Shown here: piece by piece, positions 49,800-60,704 of the stretch
How positions within the stretch are numbered: the stretch's first letter is position 1
Layout: the number at the start of each line of letters is the position of its first letter
Assembly: GCA_030323885.1 (NCBI GenBank)
Contig: CM059200.1
Location: 645,436-709,435, forward strand
DNA: 64,000 nt
Reading direction: 5' to 3'
DNA from: Branchipolynoe longqiensis
Lineage: Eukaryota; Annelida; Polychaeta; Phyllodocida; Polynoidae
Position numbers and translations under genes: made by a program
Notes under the pieces: model-generated
Databases searched by the model: none
Told to the model about the DNA's origin: nothing
What the model saw: the letters and a program-made list of their open reading frames with translations, nothing else

Positions 49800-51350
49800 A
49801 CCGCTGTTGTTCTTATTTCATTAATCTTTTAAATATTATGTTATATTTATTCAAATTGCTTTGATAGCTGGTTTTCGCAACAATTATGACGAATCAGTAA
49901 ACTTGTATAAAAGAATGAACCTATAGGACATGGACATAATATTATGTACCCATATATATAAATCCATATATATATAAATCCATATATATATGCACATTTA
50001 GGTGATATATATCGCAGTCCAATAAAGTAAACAACAATTCAATCATAATGCTATTAATCATAATAGATGTCATCATTTTGAGTAAAGAAAGAATACACAA
50101 AAGTTTGGGAAAAAAGTAAAAGATAAACTAGACAAGACATTTTAAGAAGGCTCTTATTCTTAAGAGCAACCTCTATGTAAAAAGAACAAAAAAAGGCTGA
50201 GGATATTACAAGCAGTGGCAGTGCTTCTCGCTACATATCTTCGCGGGTTTAGTTCTTTGGTGACAGGCCATTTGGCCCCCTTCCATTTTAGCCCCCACAT
50301 GAATTTCAAATCACTTGACGTTATCCTTCAAAAATCTTAAATTTCGTTTTTAAGTCTAGTATGTTTGCATTCCAAATAAGCTTTAAATGCCTTAATTAAT
50401 ATATTTGACTTCTGAAGCATTTTTGGCTTATTGAAGTATTTTGACTAAAAATTGGACTGCAGAATGTGAACGAGTTAATCCATTAAAGATAAATCAATCA
50501 ATCTAATCGCCACTCTGTAGAGCTGTACACGAAAGTCTGCTCTTTTGGTGTCCATGTTTGTCAATGACGGACATTATTGATAAATATCGATGATGGACAC
50601 TCACATAATTTGTAGTGATTCAAAATAACCTTTCATCACCTCTAGTTCAGCTGTCATATCAGCACAGTGCTTCCGTTAAGGTCTATATATCAAAGGGCGA
50701 AATAGCAATAGGGCCAAATGACACGAATCCATTTATTATGATATTATTTTTGTGTATATTATAAAGCACACACAAAAAGAGAAGAACCCATGCTATTTAA
50801 TAATTTTCCCTACAACAAACAATGCATTATATAGAGCACCTCAGATGTAACTCGTTGTATTAGTTAACACAATAGCAGATTGTTAACAAGGGTTACCTCA
50901 CTTCTCAGTATGACATGTTGTTCAAGAGTGTATCCAACCAACACAATAATGACTAATGATTAATCAAATAGCAATGTGAGATGTGGATCTATTGACTGTT
51001 TGTAGTAGTACGACCCGCGCCGTGACACAATTGAGTGACTGGGTGTTATCCACGTGTCTGCTAGGAGGATATGTGTTACGATAGAGATACCCTGTGTTAC
51101 ATAGACAACGCTTATCAGTGCTACGCCCGTGGTGCGATCAGGTGATACACTGACAGGTGGGTGCAATCAGTGTTGCACCCTAGTAGAGATGATAGTTCCA
51201 GTTAGCGTCAATAGGTGGTGGTAAAACTTGAGACGCTCGCATTAGAACTTATAATATATGGCTCACACGATAGCATCATTTGTTTTGTAATCATTCAAAA
51301 CAAGACTCCAAATTCGCGGTATCAACTAAATGAGCAAAGCCTAGTCATTC
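49800..51350. other. Non-coding stretch
   Basis: AT-rich, with a CCATATATATATAAAT microsatellite (49950-49990) and no recognised coding or transposon domain. Confidence 0.5.
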
Positions 51351-51352
51351 TG

Positions 51353-51707
51353 TTAAAGTTGCATAGTCCGATGAAGCATCAAATTTTCAAAAACCAAAAC
51401 ACTCACCTAGATTTGATTCTACATATTTATCTTAGATACTGGTGCAGTTATTAAGTATTTGTTGTCACATAGAAGGGCATAGGGAGTCAGTTTAATAGAA
51501 CCTGTTACTGCATAACCCTATGGTGTCAGAGTTTTGGCAAGCTTGCCAAAATTAATTTGACATGTTGTCACTTCAAATAGTTCCAAAGTTAGCCATTTAA
51601 ACTAAAAGTTACTTCAACCTAAAGTAAAGTAGCTTATAGTGATCAATTTAATGTATTTATCTCAGAAAATGACAGAAACTCAAAGCCATCGGACTATGCA
51701 ACTTTAA
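51353..51707. mobile_element. TTAA element, 355 bp, complete
   Basis: TTAA AGTTGCATAGTCCGATG ... CATCGGACTATGCAACT TTAA, the best-preserved termini in the window, with the central TTTTGGCAAGCTTGCCAAAA at about 51534. Confidence 0.78.
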
Positions 51708-51709
51708 TG

Positions 51710-52130
51710 CTAACAACCTTGTTGTTGAATTTGTACTTGATAAAATAGTTATCATAGTTGATCAGATATAACTCATATTTTATTACATAACTTATTTAAT
51801 AACAAATAGTACTCATAGTGATCAGATATTAATAATATCTGGTAAAATATTACTCACATTTAATAAGCTATTACTTATAGCTGATCAAATATTACTCATA
51901 GTTGATAAGATATTACCCAGTTGATCAGATATAACTCATAGTTGATCAAATATTACTGATAGTTTGTAAGATATTACTCAAAGTTGACCAGTTGTTACTC
52001 ATATTTGATCAGATATTACTCATTAACATAGGCTAAGACATATTGTAAATACATCATGTTTTTGTTCTTTGTGACTGACAGATAGGTTATGTGCTACACC
52101 GTGAGATAGGGGTGGGTGCGATATATAAAA
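51710..52130. repeat. Degenerate GATCAGATATTACTCATAGTT repeat
   Basis: Loose tandem of about 20-25 bp units (TTGATCAGATATAACTCATA, AGTTGATAAGATATTACCC) from roughly 51755 to 52025, then unique sequence. Confidence 0.6.
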
Positions 52131-52302
52131 GTATATATATGTAAATATACATATATATCTAATATATATATATATATATTATACCTTTTAAAACTTCTTA
52201 AAACACACTTCTGACTGTTATTGCATAGACATAAATACATACACACAACATACTACACAGAAATGATGACCGACAGGCCGTACTCATACCTCATCAACAT
52301 CT

Positions 52303-52515
52303 TTAGGTGCTGGCCCAACAGCATGGCCGCCTTCATAAACAAACATTTAGGTCCTGACCAAACAGCATGGCCGCCTTCATAAACAAACATTTAGGTCCTG
52401 ACCCAACATCATGGCCACCTTAATAAACAAACATTTAGGTCCTGACCCAACAGCATGGCCGCCTTCATAAACAAACATTTAGGTCCTGACCCAACAGCAT
52501 GGACACCTTCAAAAA
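52303..52515. repeat. 44-bp minisatellite
   Basis: Five units of TTTAGGTCCTGACCCAACAG and CATGGCCGCCTTCATAAACA. No coding meaning. Confidence 0.88.
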
Positions 52516-53300
52516 CTAATCAATTTGAGGTAATGCCCAACTACCAGTGACCAGGTTTTCAAAACTGTTTCCGTCCGTCCAAGTACTTTTTATTTTAATT
52601 AGAAAACTCTTCAAATGTTATCTACTCTTCTGGGATGTCGTCTTGTTGTAAAACACGTTGTCTCTGGTTATAAACACATATCTTAGGGAAACAAAAACAA
52701 CCACACGTTTCTCAGGCACATTTCAGCAGAATTCTACACTTGAATTTTATTTGGTTAAATTAAATTTGGGAGAATAGTGTCTTTATTCCAATATTTATTT
52801 TCTCACAGAAATTTGGTGCGGTGATATTTTAAATTGTATTTGGTCAGAGAAATTCGGTATGGAGTAATCTTTTCTATTTAAAGAAAAAAAGAAGAAGCGT
52901 TTTGCTTTCTCTTCAAGTGCTATTACAAAATGGTCCGGGCAGGACTCGAAATTGACATGGTCAGGCCTGAGAAACAAGTATGCCTCTGTTTAGTTTGGCC
53001 TCAGTGGTAGCCATCTAGGAGAAGTCACTGCCTTGCTTTCTGCTGTCAATAGATGCGAGTTTCGATGATTTGTTACGTGACAGTTACTGTTGCGCATGAC
53101 ACTAACCTGTTGCACACAATTCGGTGCATGCAGAGCATCAGAAAGGCATTGCCAGTACGAAACATTGCCACCTTCAAACGAGGCATTTTTTACAAATTTA
53201 GTATTAATTAATATTACATTTGAGTTATTATCTTCTTCTTTCGCTACAAATGATCAATGTCCATCTGTTTCCGGCATGCAAACCCTTCTAATGATTGACA
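52516..53300. other. Non-coding stretch downstream of agrin
   Basis: No gene seen. On the minus strand AATAAA-type signals near 52746 and 52793 could end the agrin transcript, but a 1.7-kb 3' UTR is only a guess. Confidence 0.35.
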
Positions 53301-53347
53301 TATGAAAAAGATGGTAGTCATGTCGAGGGCGACGTCACACAAAGTGG

Positions 53348-54070
53348 TGACGTCATGCCGTGACGTCATGTCGTGACGATCACAACCAAAATAGCTCCCT
53401 AGTGACTGCTGAAGCCTACAAAAGAAAACAAGACACAACAAAAGGGGGGGGGGGGACAAAATTTGCTCCAGAGATTGATTGCTACACCACTGAGAACATG
53501 GAATGTAGATGCCATGCTCTGCCATTGAATCCATCGCTCGATGATAGTAACTACCTATGGTAGTCATAGTAGCCATGGTTGGTAACCATAGCAACACTGG
53601 TAACCACTCACCATCTTTAAATAATAACCACAAGCACAGACGCTGCATGAGTGTTACAGTCGATACTCTGTCCTCCACCGTAACCATGCATTTCTGATGA
53701 AGTCAGTGACACGTTGCCGTGACGTCATCAATTGACAGTGACCTAGATACTGACAATCTATTGACTCATGAGTAGGTCAATGCAGGACCATTCACCAGTC
53801 ATGTACAACATGAGTTATATATATGTGTGTATATATATATATAGGAGATAGGTCTATACAGAGGGATATATATATATATGTGTATATAGATATATATATA
53901 TATATAAATACAAGTTTGTCCACGGGTGACACACATCCAGTGACTTGAGGTGAAGCGTTATTTACTTCTCAGTGATTGGTTATAATTGGTATCCAATGGC
54001 AGTGCCCCGTTGTGGGGATGGTGATGACGTCATGGTTGGGGGGGGGGGTTCAGGGGGAGTAATGACGTCA
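53348..54070. promoter_or_regulatory. Cluster of five TGACGTCA (CRE) octamers with an X-box
   Basis: Perfect CREB/ATF sites at 53348, 53361, 53720, 54025 and 54063. An RFX-type X-box GTAACCATAGCAAC sits at 53582. Position is just downstream of the agrin stop. Function is not shown; could be a promoter or enhancer, or chance in a repeat. Confidence 0.4.
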
Positions 54071-54494
54071 CGATTAGTTAACACAGTCTCTTCCATGTGC
54101 GGGCTGCACTCCGCCCGTGTAGCGGTGTGTGAGTGTGAGTGTGTGTGTGCGCGTGTGTGTGTATTACGTGTGTATCATCAGGACGCTGTGCTAAACGCTC
54201 CGTGTAATGCACTGTGAACTGACCTGTTCACCACCTCCTCCTCCACTTCTCTCAGACTGCGTACCGGATGTGAGTTCCTACTGCGTGCGCAACATGCCCA
54301 TATAGTGCCCAGCAGAAGCATCCTGGACATGCGCAGTACAGCGCAGTCACTTCCGCCTTCATTCAGTGGAAACGGCAATTACTTTGGTTGATGTTGATGA
54401 TGTTAATATCCAGTATTACCACATGCCTCTCCTTCTCCTCCTCCTCCTTCTCCTCCTCTTCACCACGGCGCGTTGTGACGTCGTCGTGACATCA

Positions 54495-54643
54495 CTACAC
54501 CTGGCAGAACTCGACTGCGCGGTGACTCTTGCGGTCTTCGACCAGGTGCAGCTTGGTGCCGTCGACGATGACGCTCTCGATGCAGCCGTAGAAGCCGCGC
54601 TGGTAGGCGGGCGGCAGGCCGGCCGGCAGGTGGCGGGAGCCCC
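54495..54643 (-). CDS. AGRN: Agrin terminal coding exon
   Basis: 149 bp; acceptor TTCCTGCCACCAG precedes 54643 and the stop TAG is at 54497-54495. Encodes RHLPAGLPPAYQRGFYGCIE, VDGTKLHLVED and ends EFCQV. The two cysteines are placed as the disulfide that closes laminin G domains. No AATAAA on the minus strand was spotted within about 1.4 kb after the stop; the nearest candidates are near 52746 and 52793, so the 3' end is unresolved. Confidence 0.87.
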
Positions 54644-57600
54644 CTGGTGGCAGGAACAGGCAGCAGGCGGTTAGAGCGGGGTGCGGGAGGGAGTTGGGTT
54701 GGGGCGAGAATTTGGTGGAAATCCACTATTAATAGTATTATTTTGGCTTTAAAATTAATTTTATACATATAAAACACACACATAGAAAGCATAATTATAA
54801 AGATATGATATCCTTTCAATTTAATACCCTGGCCTTACACAGATTAATCATACCGCAAGTAAGGACTATGCTCTCTTATTTGAGAACTATCATAAAAGAA
54901 AATATTTAAGCTTTATCAGAGGGAAAACACATAGTAGTCTAGTACACAAATATTGAGATGTAATTTACAGTATTGACGGTAATGTTGATATGCTTTTAAT
55001 TTTTATCTTTCTATTTATTATTTCTATGATATAAGCAATGTATCTGTGTTATTTTTAAATGGGGAAAGCACCTCATAAGTATTGTACTTCTGCTTTCTCC
55101 TTTTTCATGTGAAAAAATTACTGATATAAAATATCACTACTTTCGAAACTGGTCCTAGGCGTAAAACATGTGAAGACTACTTGCTGATAATTCCTGGCCT
55201 GATAGTAAAAGTAAAAGGTTAATGCTGCCAGTGAAATAAATAAAATGTTGAGTCTAGTTATCAACAAGTATTAATTTTGTAAGTCATTTGTTTGACTCAG
55301 CCGGGTTTCTAAAGCCCAACTTTCCTGTGCTCAACCAATTTCCCGATTAATGGGGGAAAGTCTGTGTTAAATACATTTAGTGCAATATGAGGCGCATCTC
55401 ACCGAGCCAAAGGTTGCCATCCGTGTCGAGCTGCGTGGCGCCCTGCACCGAGACGTCTGTCGTGGCCGTCCCGCCGTCAACCGTCAGTGTCCCCTTCCTC
55501 TTGTCCCTGCAATCCACCAGAACAGTGTTACTATAGCAACCAGCACACAGAGAATGCCAACATCATCAACATCCCCCACCCACCAGAGCAGTTACCATAG
55601 GAACCGACATGCAGGCGGCACCAACATCATCAACATCCACCACTCACCAGAACACAGTGTTACCATAGCAACCAGCACACAGGCAGTGTCATCATCATCA
55701 ACATCCACCACTCACTAGATCACAGGGTTACCATAGCAACCAGCACACAGGCAGTGTCAGCGTCATCAACATCCACCACCCACTAGACCATAGTGTTACC
55801 ATAGCAACCAGCACACAGGCAGTGTCAGCATCATCAACATCCACCACCTACAAGAGCACATGGTTACCATAGCAACCAGCACACAGGCACTGTCATCGTC
55901 ATCAACATCCACCACTCACCAGATCACAGGGTTACCATGGAAACCAGCACACAGGCGGCACCAGTGTCATCAACATCCACCACCCACCAGAGCACAGTGT
56001 TACCATAGCAACCAGCACACAGGCGGCACCAGTGTCATCAACATCCACCACCCACCAGATCACAGGGTTACCATGGCAACCATCACACAGGCGGCACCAG
56101 TGTCATCAACATCCGCCACCCACCAGAGCACAGTGTTACCATAGCAACCAGCACACAGGCAGTGTCAGCATCATCAACATCCACCACCTACAAGAGCACA
56201 TGGTTACCATAGCAACCAGCACACAGGCAGTGTTAGAATCATCAACATCCACCATCCACCAGAGCACAGTGTTACCATAGCAACCAGCACTTTAGCTTAA
56301 AGTTGCATGGTCCGATGGCGTTTGAATTTTTGTTTGATTTTTTAGATAAATATATCAAATTGATCGTTATAACCTACTAATCGTTTGTTGACATCGCCTA
56401 CTGTTTATCCTCAAAATGCATCTGATCATCACCAAATCTTCATTAATATTGGCCAATAAATAGAAAACACATATGCGAAAACGAATATGGTAGTTTCAAA
56501 AGTGAACATCTTCAAATTTTACTCCTTTAATTGCTGTCGTAGTTCATGGACATCGGCACACACCAGTGTGCTAAGGCCATTTCCACTGTTTCGCAATACC
56601 CGACACATACCCAGCCTCGTTCTGACACCTAAATAGGTCACGCGTGAATAGTGTGAATTGGGTTCAGAGTTTTGACAAGCACGTCAAAATTAATTTTGCA
56701 TGCTTGCGCTTCAAATAGCTCGCAGATTAGTCATCTTAAATCAAACTTACTTCAAAGTAATGTATGGTAGATTATAATCATCAACTTAATATATTTAGTT
56801 CAGAAAATGACAGAAATGTAAAATCATTGGACTACGCAACTTTAAGCGTTTGTTGCTGGACAGAAGGGAATGCTGGGTCAATGTAATAGACCCTCTCACT
56901 GCTGAAGCCTATGGCATCCAGTATTTCGACATGCACACACATACTAATTTTGCACACCTCCAAAATTAAAGTTACTTCAAAGTAAAGGTACATTGTAACG
57001 ATCAACCTAATATATTTATCTAAAATATATGGAGAAATTGGAAACCACCCTAATATGCAACTTTAGTATTGAACAAAAAGCTTGTTTTCTTTAACGACAC
57101 CTGTAGAGCACATTGTTTTTATCATCGGCTATTGAACGTCAAACATATGGTAATTCTGACATATTTCTTTGGAGGAAACCCGCTACCGCTACATAGGCTA
57201 CCCTTTCCAATAAGCAGCAAGGGGTCTTTTATATGCACTTTCCCACAGATAGGACAGCACATACCACAACCTTTGATGAACCAGTTGTGGACCACTGGTT
57301 GGAATGGAAAATATCCCAAACTGCAAGTGTGTCCACTGAGCAGGATCGATAGGATAACAGACACCTTCACCGGTGGACACTCTACCGCCTGAACTATGTC
57401 CCGCTCCCTAACTTTAATATTGATGCCAGAACGAGGCTGGAACCATAAACAAGTTCAGTGTTGATGTTGGTATAATGTTTGATACATCTTCATTCTGCTT
57501 TAGTTTGCATTGTTTCCTAGGCAGACTTCGGTTGCCACCCCCGAAGCCCTGGCTCGAAATCCTGGTCACGGCCCCAGTTGTTGAAGATTTATACTGCCTA

Positions 57601-60002
57601 TTATGGATAAGCCTGAATAGGCTTGTTTTCACCATTAGACAGATTGTCGATAGAAAGCCCGAGCCTACACTTTTACCGACCCAAGGGATTTTTAACCTCC
57701 CACACCACATAGACATGGTATGAGAGCAACTGGCCTTTGATGACGCTGTGAGTTATACACAGCGGTGGAAATCCAAATTGGCAGAAATGGGGGCACGGGG
57801 AATCGAACCACCGACCTTCAGATTAGGAGTCCGGCTGTAACCTGTCAAGGGGTGTTGGATAAAATTGGGAATATGGTGCCAGGGGGTGTTTTTAACTCCA
57901 GACCTGTGCACCTGATCTTGCAGCGTTCAGTATTGTCAATGTTGTTTTCAGTATTCTTGAATAACTTTCAGCGTCACTTTTATCATGAAAGATAAATAAT
58001 GTTTTGCTCCCCAGTATGTCCATCGACACAGCAGTGAGCAGAGCAGGACATGTCAGGCTTCGTCAGGAAGAAAGCCAAATCCGATAGTCTCACTGCCAAC
58101 TGCCCTCTGACATCAGCTACCTCAGCCTGACGAAGAAGTGGCTCAGAGAATGGCAGATTCACCATCATATATGAGCAGACGGCACTGAAATATTTTGTGT
58201 TTTGAGACCGGCGATTCTTTAATGAAACAAACAAATCTGCATTTCCATGTTCAGTATTCGATTCCATAATGCCTAGGTCACAAATGCTGCGGGCGCCATA
58301 CGGTGCTGCGGTCTGCATTGCAGTTTTTGCAAATGTTACGGCGTTACCGTCTGCGGTATATTCACAAATCGTATAGTCACCACAAGGCACCTTGGGGTTT
58401 GTCTTTAACTTTATGCACATATTTAATATATAAAAACGTAACTTTCTTAATATTGATCACACAAACATGAATATTGTACCATATAGATAGTCATTGATGT
58501 AAAAAAAGGTGCCAGTGTGGGTTCCTTGGGGGCCTGCGGCATTGCAATTTTACAAAGTTAAGATAACTCCGACTTAAAAAAACCGCAACACCTTGCGGCG
58601 AACAAAGGAACGTACGATTACAGTACGGCGACCGTAACTCACCGTATGGTCGCCATACGGTCTGGCCGACGCGGCGACTTATGGCCGCCACAGGCACGCC
58701 GTAACGCATTTGTGACCGAGGCATAACAAATAGGATGAATACAGATGGTGCACAGGTCTGTAACACATCACTCCCTGGTGATGCAATCAACCTACCCACG
58801 CTTACCTGGGTATGTGGCATTTTACGTAAGGAGGAGAGCGTACCTCATTTCACAGTTTTAAATACAAGCAGGGTTTAATTTGCTGCTGCGGTAGTTTGCA
58901 GTGACTGACCTGCTGAAGCGGATGGTGTGCCAGAGCCCGTCGTTGACCCTGCTGTTGGACCTCAGCACATGGAGGTCATCCAGCGACTGCTTGCCCAGGT
59001 TGTAGGAGACTTCACAGTAGCCCTGGCTGATGGCGATGGCCAAATAGTCGCCTTGGATGGTGGACGACTTGTGGAGCAGCAACACGAGGCCCTCAGCATA
59101 CAGAGTGCGCAGGCGCACAGCGAAGCGGTTCTCCTTCTGGGACTTCACTCTGTAGGATGAAGAACGGTTAATTTAGAACCTTACATTATTTATACTGGCA
59201 AAGATAAGTATACAACATATATTATCAAATAAAGATGTGCATCTTTACCCTTCCTTTATTTATACTTGCATAATTAGTTACAGAGTACATATTATAATAG
59301 AACAGACTAGTGAATTTAGAACCTATCATTATTATATTCACATTGTTAATTATATATTATAGTATATATTACTATAATAATAAATCATAGATATGAATTA
59401 TTACAATTGTCCAATATTTATATTCACATAATTAATTACACACCACATAAATACTGAGCAATTATTTCCCAATATGGAATTTGAGGTCTGAGGGCATCTG
59501 TAATACAGACTAACCATTTGATATTAGCTCACTCACTCACTCCATCAAGAGAAACATACCATCAAGAGAAACCTGAAGCTGAGAGACATTAAGACCGACT
59601 CATGGACGCAACTCTCACAGCAGAGAGCTAAATGGAGAGCGGCAGTCAAGTAATGAAAGCAGTCTTTTTTGTCGCATTGCGATCGACAGCATGATGATGA
59701 TGATGACTCACTCACACTATTAATATTATGTTGCTTACACATATGTAAAATCATGTCTTTCGCTTTCCATTACCTATGTACAGAGTTCCTTTGGCACTAT
59801 ATATTCTGCTAACTTCACACGGTGCTAGTAACATCAGACCGAGCAGTTGGCACCCCTGTATCAAAATAACGTGTGTAATAATAAACTCTCTTGTTCGGAT
59901 CTGTCACGACAGGTACTTACCGCTTGTCAATGCTGTCCAGGTACTTGTGATAGGTGTAACCATCAAATGACACCGGGCTGTCAACGTTCACATTGCCAGT
60001 AG
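54495..60002 (-). CDS. AGRN: Agrin gene, C-terminal laminin G domain (LG3), 4 exons
   Basis: Gene-level entry, minus strand. Exons in transcript order: 60002-59921, 59149-58910, 55506-55403, 54643-54495. All have AG/GT borders and compatible phases, giving about 191 residues and a TAG. The product reads as one laminin G jelly-roll: FDGYTYHKYLDS start, RFAVRLRTLYAEGLVLLL, DYLAIAISQG, EVSYNLGKQ, HVLRSNSRVNDGLWHTI, GATQLDTDGNLWLGG, then GFYGCIESVIVDG-KLHLVED and a last Cys. The combination YNLG followed by VLRS, GATQLDTDG and LHL-ED before the C-terminus fits agrin better than perlecan or neurexin. Agrin is a secreted basement-membrane heparan sulfate proteoglycan; in vertebrates LG3 binds LRP4 to cluster acetylcholine receptors, but that role is not established for protostomes. 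Upstream exons lie beyond the 64-bp satellite and outside the window. Confidence 0.85.
55275..55370 (-). mobile_element. SINE family 1, short inverted head
   Basis: AAGTCATTTGTTTGACTCAG and the following GGGTTTCTAAAGCCC resemble the complement of the head-body junction; very degraded. Confidence 0.35.
55403..55506 (-). CDS. AGRN: Agrin exon, LG3 strands with GATQLDTDG
   Basis: 104 bp; acceptor GGTGGATTGCAG and donor GTGAGATGC on the minus strand. Encodes KGTLTVDGG and GATQLDTDGNLWLG. Directly upstream of it in transcript order (55.5-56.3 kb) the intron is a 68-bp tandem array. Confidence 0.87.
55520..56290. repeat. 68-bp minisatellite carrying RFX X-box motifs
   Basis: About eleven units, for example GTTACCATAGCAACC at 55999 and 56067, 68 bp apart, with CAGCACACAGGCGGCACC and TCATCAACATCCACCACC. 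Twelve X-box-like sites are listed in the findings. Lies in the agrin intron just upstream (in transcript sense) of exon 55403-55506. Confidence 0.88.
56297..57066. mobile_element. Composite of two TTAA elements
   Basis: Begins TTAA AGTTGCATGGTCCGATG at 56297; a GGACTACGCAACTTTAA end at 56829-56845 and a further truncated copy ending ATATGCAACTTTAG near 57066 show a nested or tandem insertion. Lies in the agrin intron 55507-58909. Confidence 0.5.
57075..57412 (-). mobile_element. Molluscan-type tRNA SINE (RUDI-like)
   Basis: Minus-strand head GCGGGACATAGTTCAGGCGG with A-box-like TAGTTCAGGCGGTAGAGTG, body with GTGCATATAAAAGACCCCTT, GTAGCGGGTTTCCTCC-like and CAATAGCCGATGATAA, and the 3' end GTGCTCTACAGGTGTCGTTA. 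This 3' half is one of the commonest repeats in mollusc sequences I remember; the family name is from memory. Confidence 0.65.
57775..57850 (-). mobile_element. tRNA-like SINE head fragment
   Basis: Minus strand GACTCCTAATCTGAAGG and GGTTCGATTCCCCGTGCCCC: an anticodon-arm and B-box region as in tRNA. The A-box half and acceptor pairing are absent, so it is a SINE remnant rather than a tRNA gene. Confidence 0.45.
58270..58723. mobile_element. PIF/Harbinger-like MITE, 454 bp, TAA target duplication
   Basis: Termini TGCCTAGGTCACAAATGC and GCATTTGTGACCGAGGCA are inverted repeats with one mismatch; flanks are TAA at 58267-58269 and TAA at 58724-58726. A 3-bp TWA-type duplication with no coding capacity fits a Harbinger-type MITE. 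Interior has several CGTACGG / CCGTACG motifs. Confidence 0.65.
58910..59149 (-). CDS. AGRN: Agrin exon, core of LG3
   Basis: 240 bp; acceptor TCATCCTACAG and donor GTCAGTCAC on the minus strand. Encodes the central beta strands, including RFAVRLRTLYAEGLVLLL, GDYLAIAISQG, EVSYNLGKQ and NDGLWHTIRFS. The D-G-x-W-H motif is the laminin G signature. Confidence 0.87.
59560..59710 (+). mobile_element. RTE-like LINE 3' end with (ATG)n tail, copy 2
   Basis: Plus-strand copy of the element at 12703-12845, with [20 protein letters not shown] then stop, and an ATGATGATG tail at about 59691-59706. It lies in the agrin intron between 59149 and 59921. Confidence 0.5.
59921..60002 (-). CDS. AGRN: Agrin exon, start of LG3
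   Basis: 82 bp; minus-strand acceptor AACTCTTTCAG precedes 60002 and donor GTAAGTACC follows 59921. Encodes VDSPVSFDGYTYHKYLDSID, the first strand of the LG3 domain; it begins and ends with two-base partial codons that match the neighbours. Confidence 0.8.
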
Positions 60003-60009
60003 CTGAAAG

Positions 60010-60690
60010 AGTTAAGCACTCAGTGAACCCCCAGCACACTCACGGTATTTATATTCACATAAGAGTTTATACAGCACATCAATATATATACACATTAACA
60101 TAATATCAATTATAATACATAACAGATTATGTAGTCCAGATATAAATATATATGACTTATATAATATAACACATAACAGATAATAAAAACTCTGTATTTA
60201 AATATATTTATATAAAGATCACTATATTCACAAAAAAGATTATATAGCCCATATGTATAAGAAATACATCAAATAAATATAATTATGTGCTATATAATCT
60301 ATTATGTGAACATTGTACCATAATATATACATACATATATATTACATCCAGTCTATATACTTTATTATGTGAGTACTGTCTTACATTTATGTATGTACAT
60401 ATACCAGCTCTGTAATAATTGATGAGAACAGAATTATTGACAAGCTCTGAAATAATTGACCAGCTCTGAAATAATTGTTGATAATAACATTATTCTATAA
60501 TATATCGCCACGTTGTCCTACTTATTAGAAAGACTTATAGAAACATTTATAATCACATTCTAAAACCTTAGTCCATCACCATTAGCTGCAAAGACAGCAC
60601 ATATTCTATTCGGCAAAATAGTGTAGATTTGAATCTCCTCAGCAGAATGGGACATAGGTTAAGTTAACAAAGTTGTATACGTAATAAATG
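60010..60690. other. Agrin intron, AT-rich, no exon seen
   Basis: TATATA-rich sequence between the agrin exon and the satellite; a short repeat of AATAATTGACCAGCTCTG type near 60420-60480. No open exon-like segment. Confidence 0.5.
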
Positions 60691-60704
60691 CAACCACCCA
60701 CTCC

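Noticed and set aside
53244..53687. 147-codon minus-strand frame downstream of agrin
   Set aside because: No domain, biased composition, and no splice or start context; it overlaps the CRE-rich non-coding region.
57775..57850. tRNA gene with B box on the minus strand
   Set aside because: No complete acceptor or D arm; a SINE-type fragment.
54495..60002. Perlecan, neurexin or another laminin G protein instead of agrin
   Set aside because: GATQLDTDG, YNLG with VLRS, and LHLVED just before the stop fit agrin; perlecan ends with a different tail. Some uncertainty remains because only one domain is visible.
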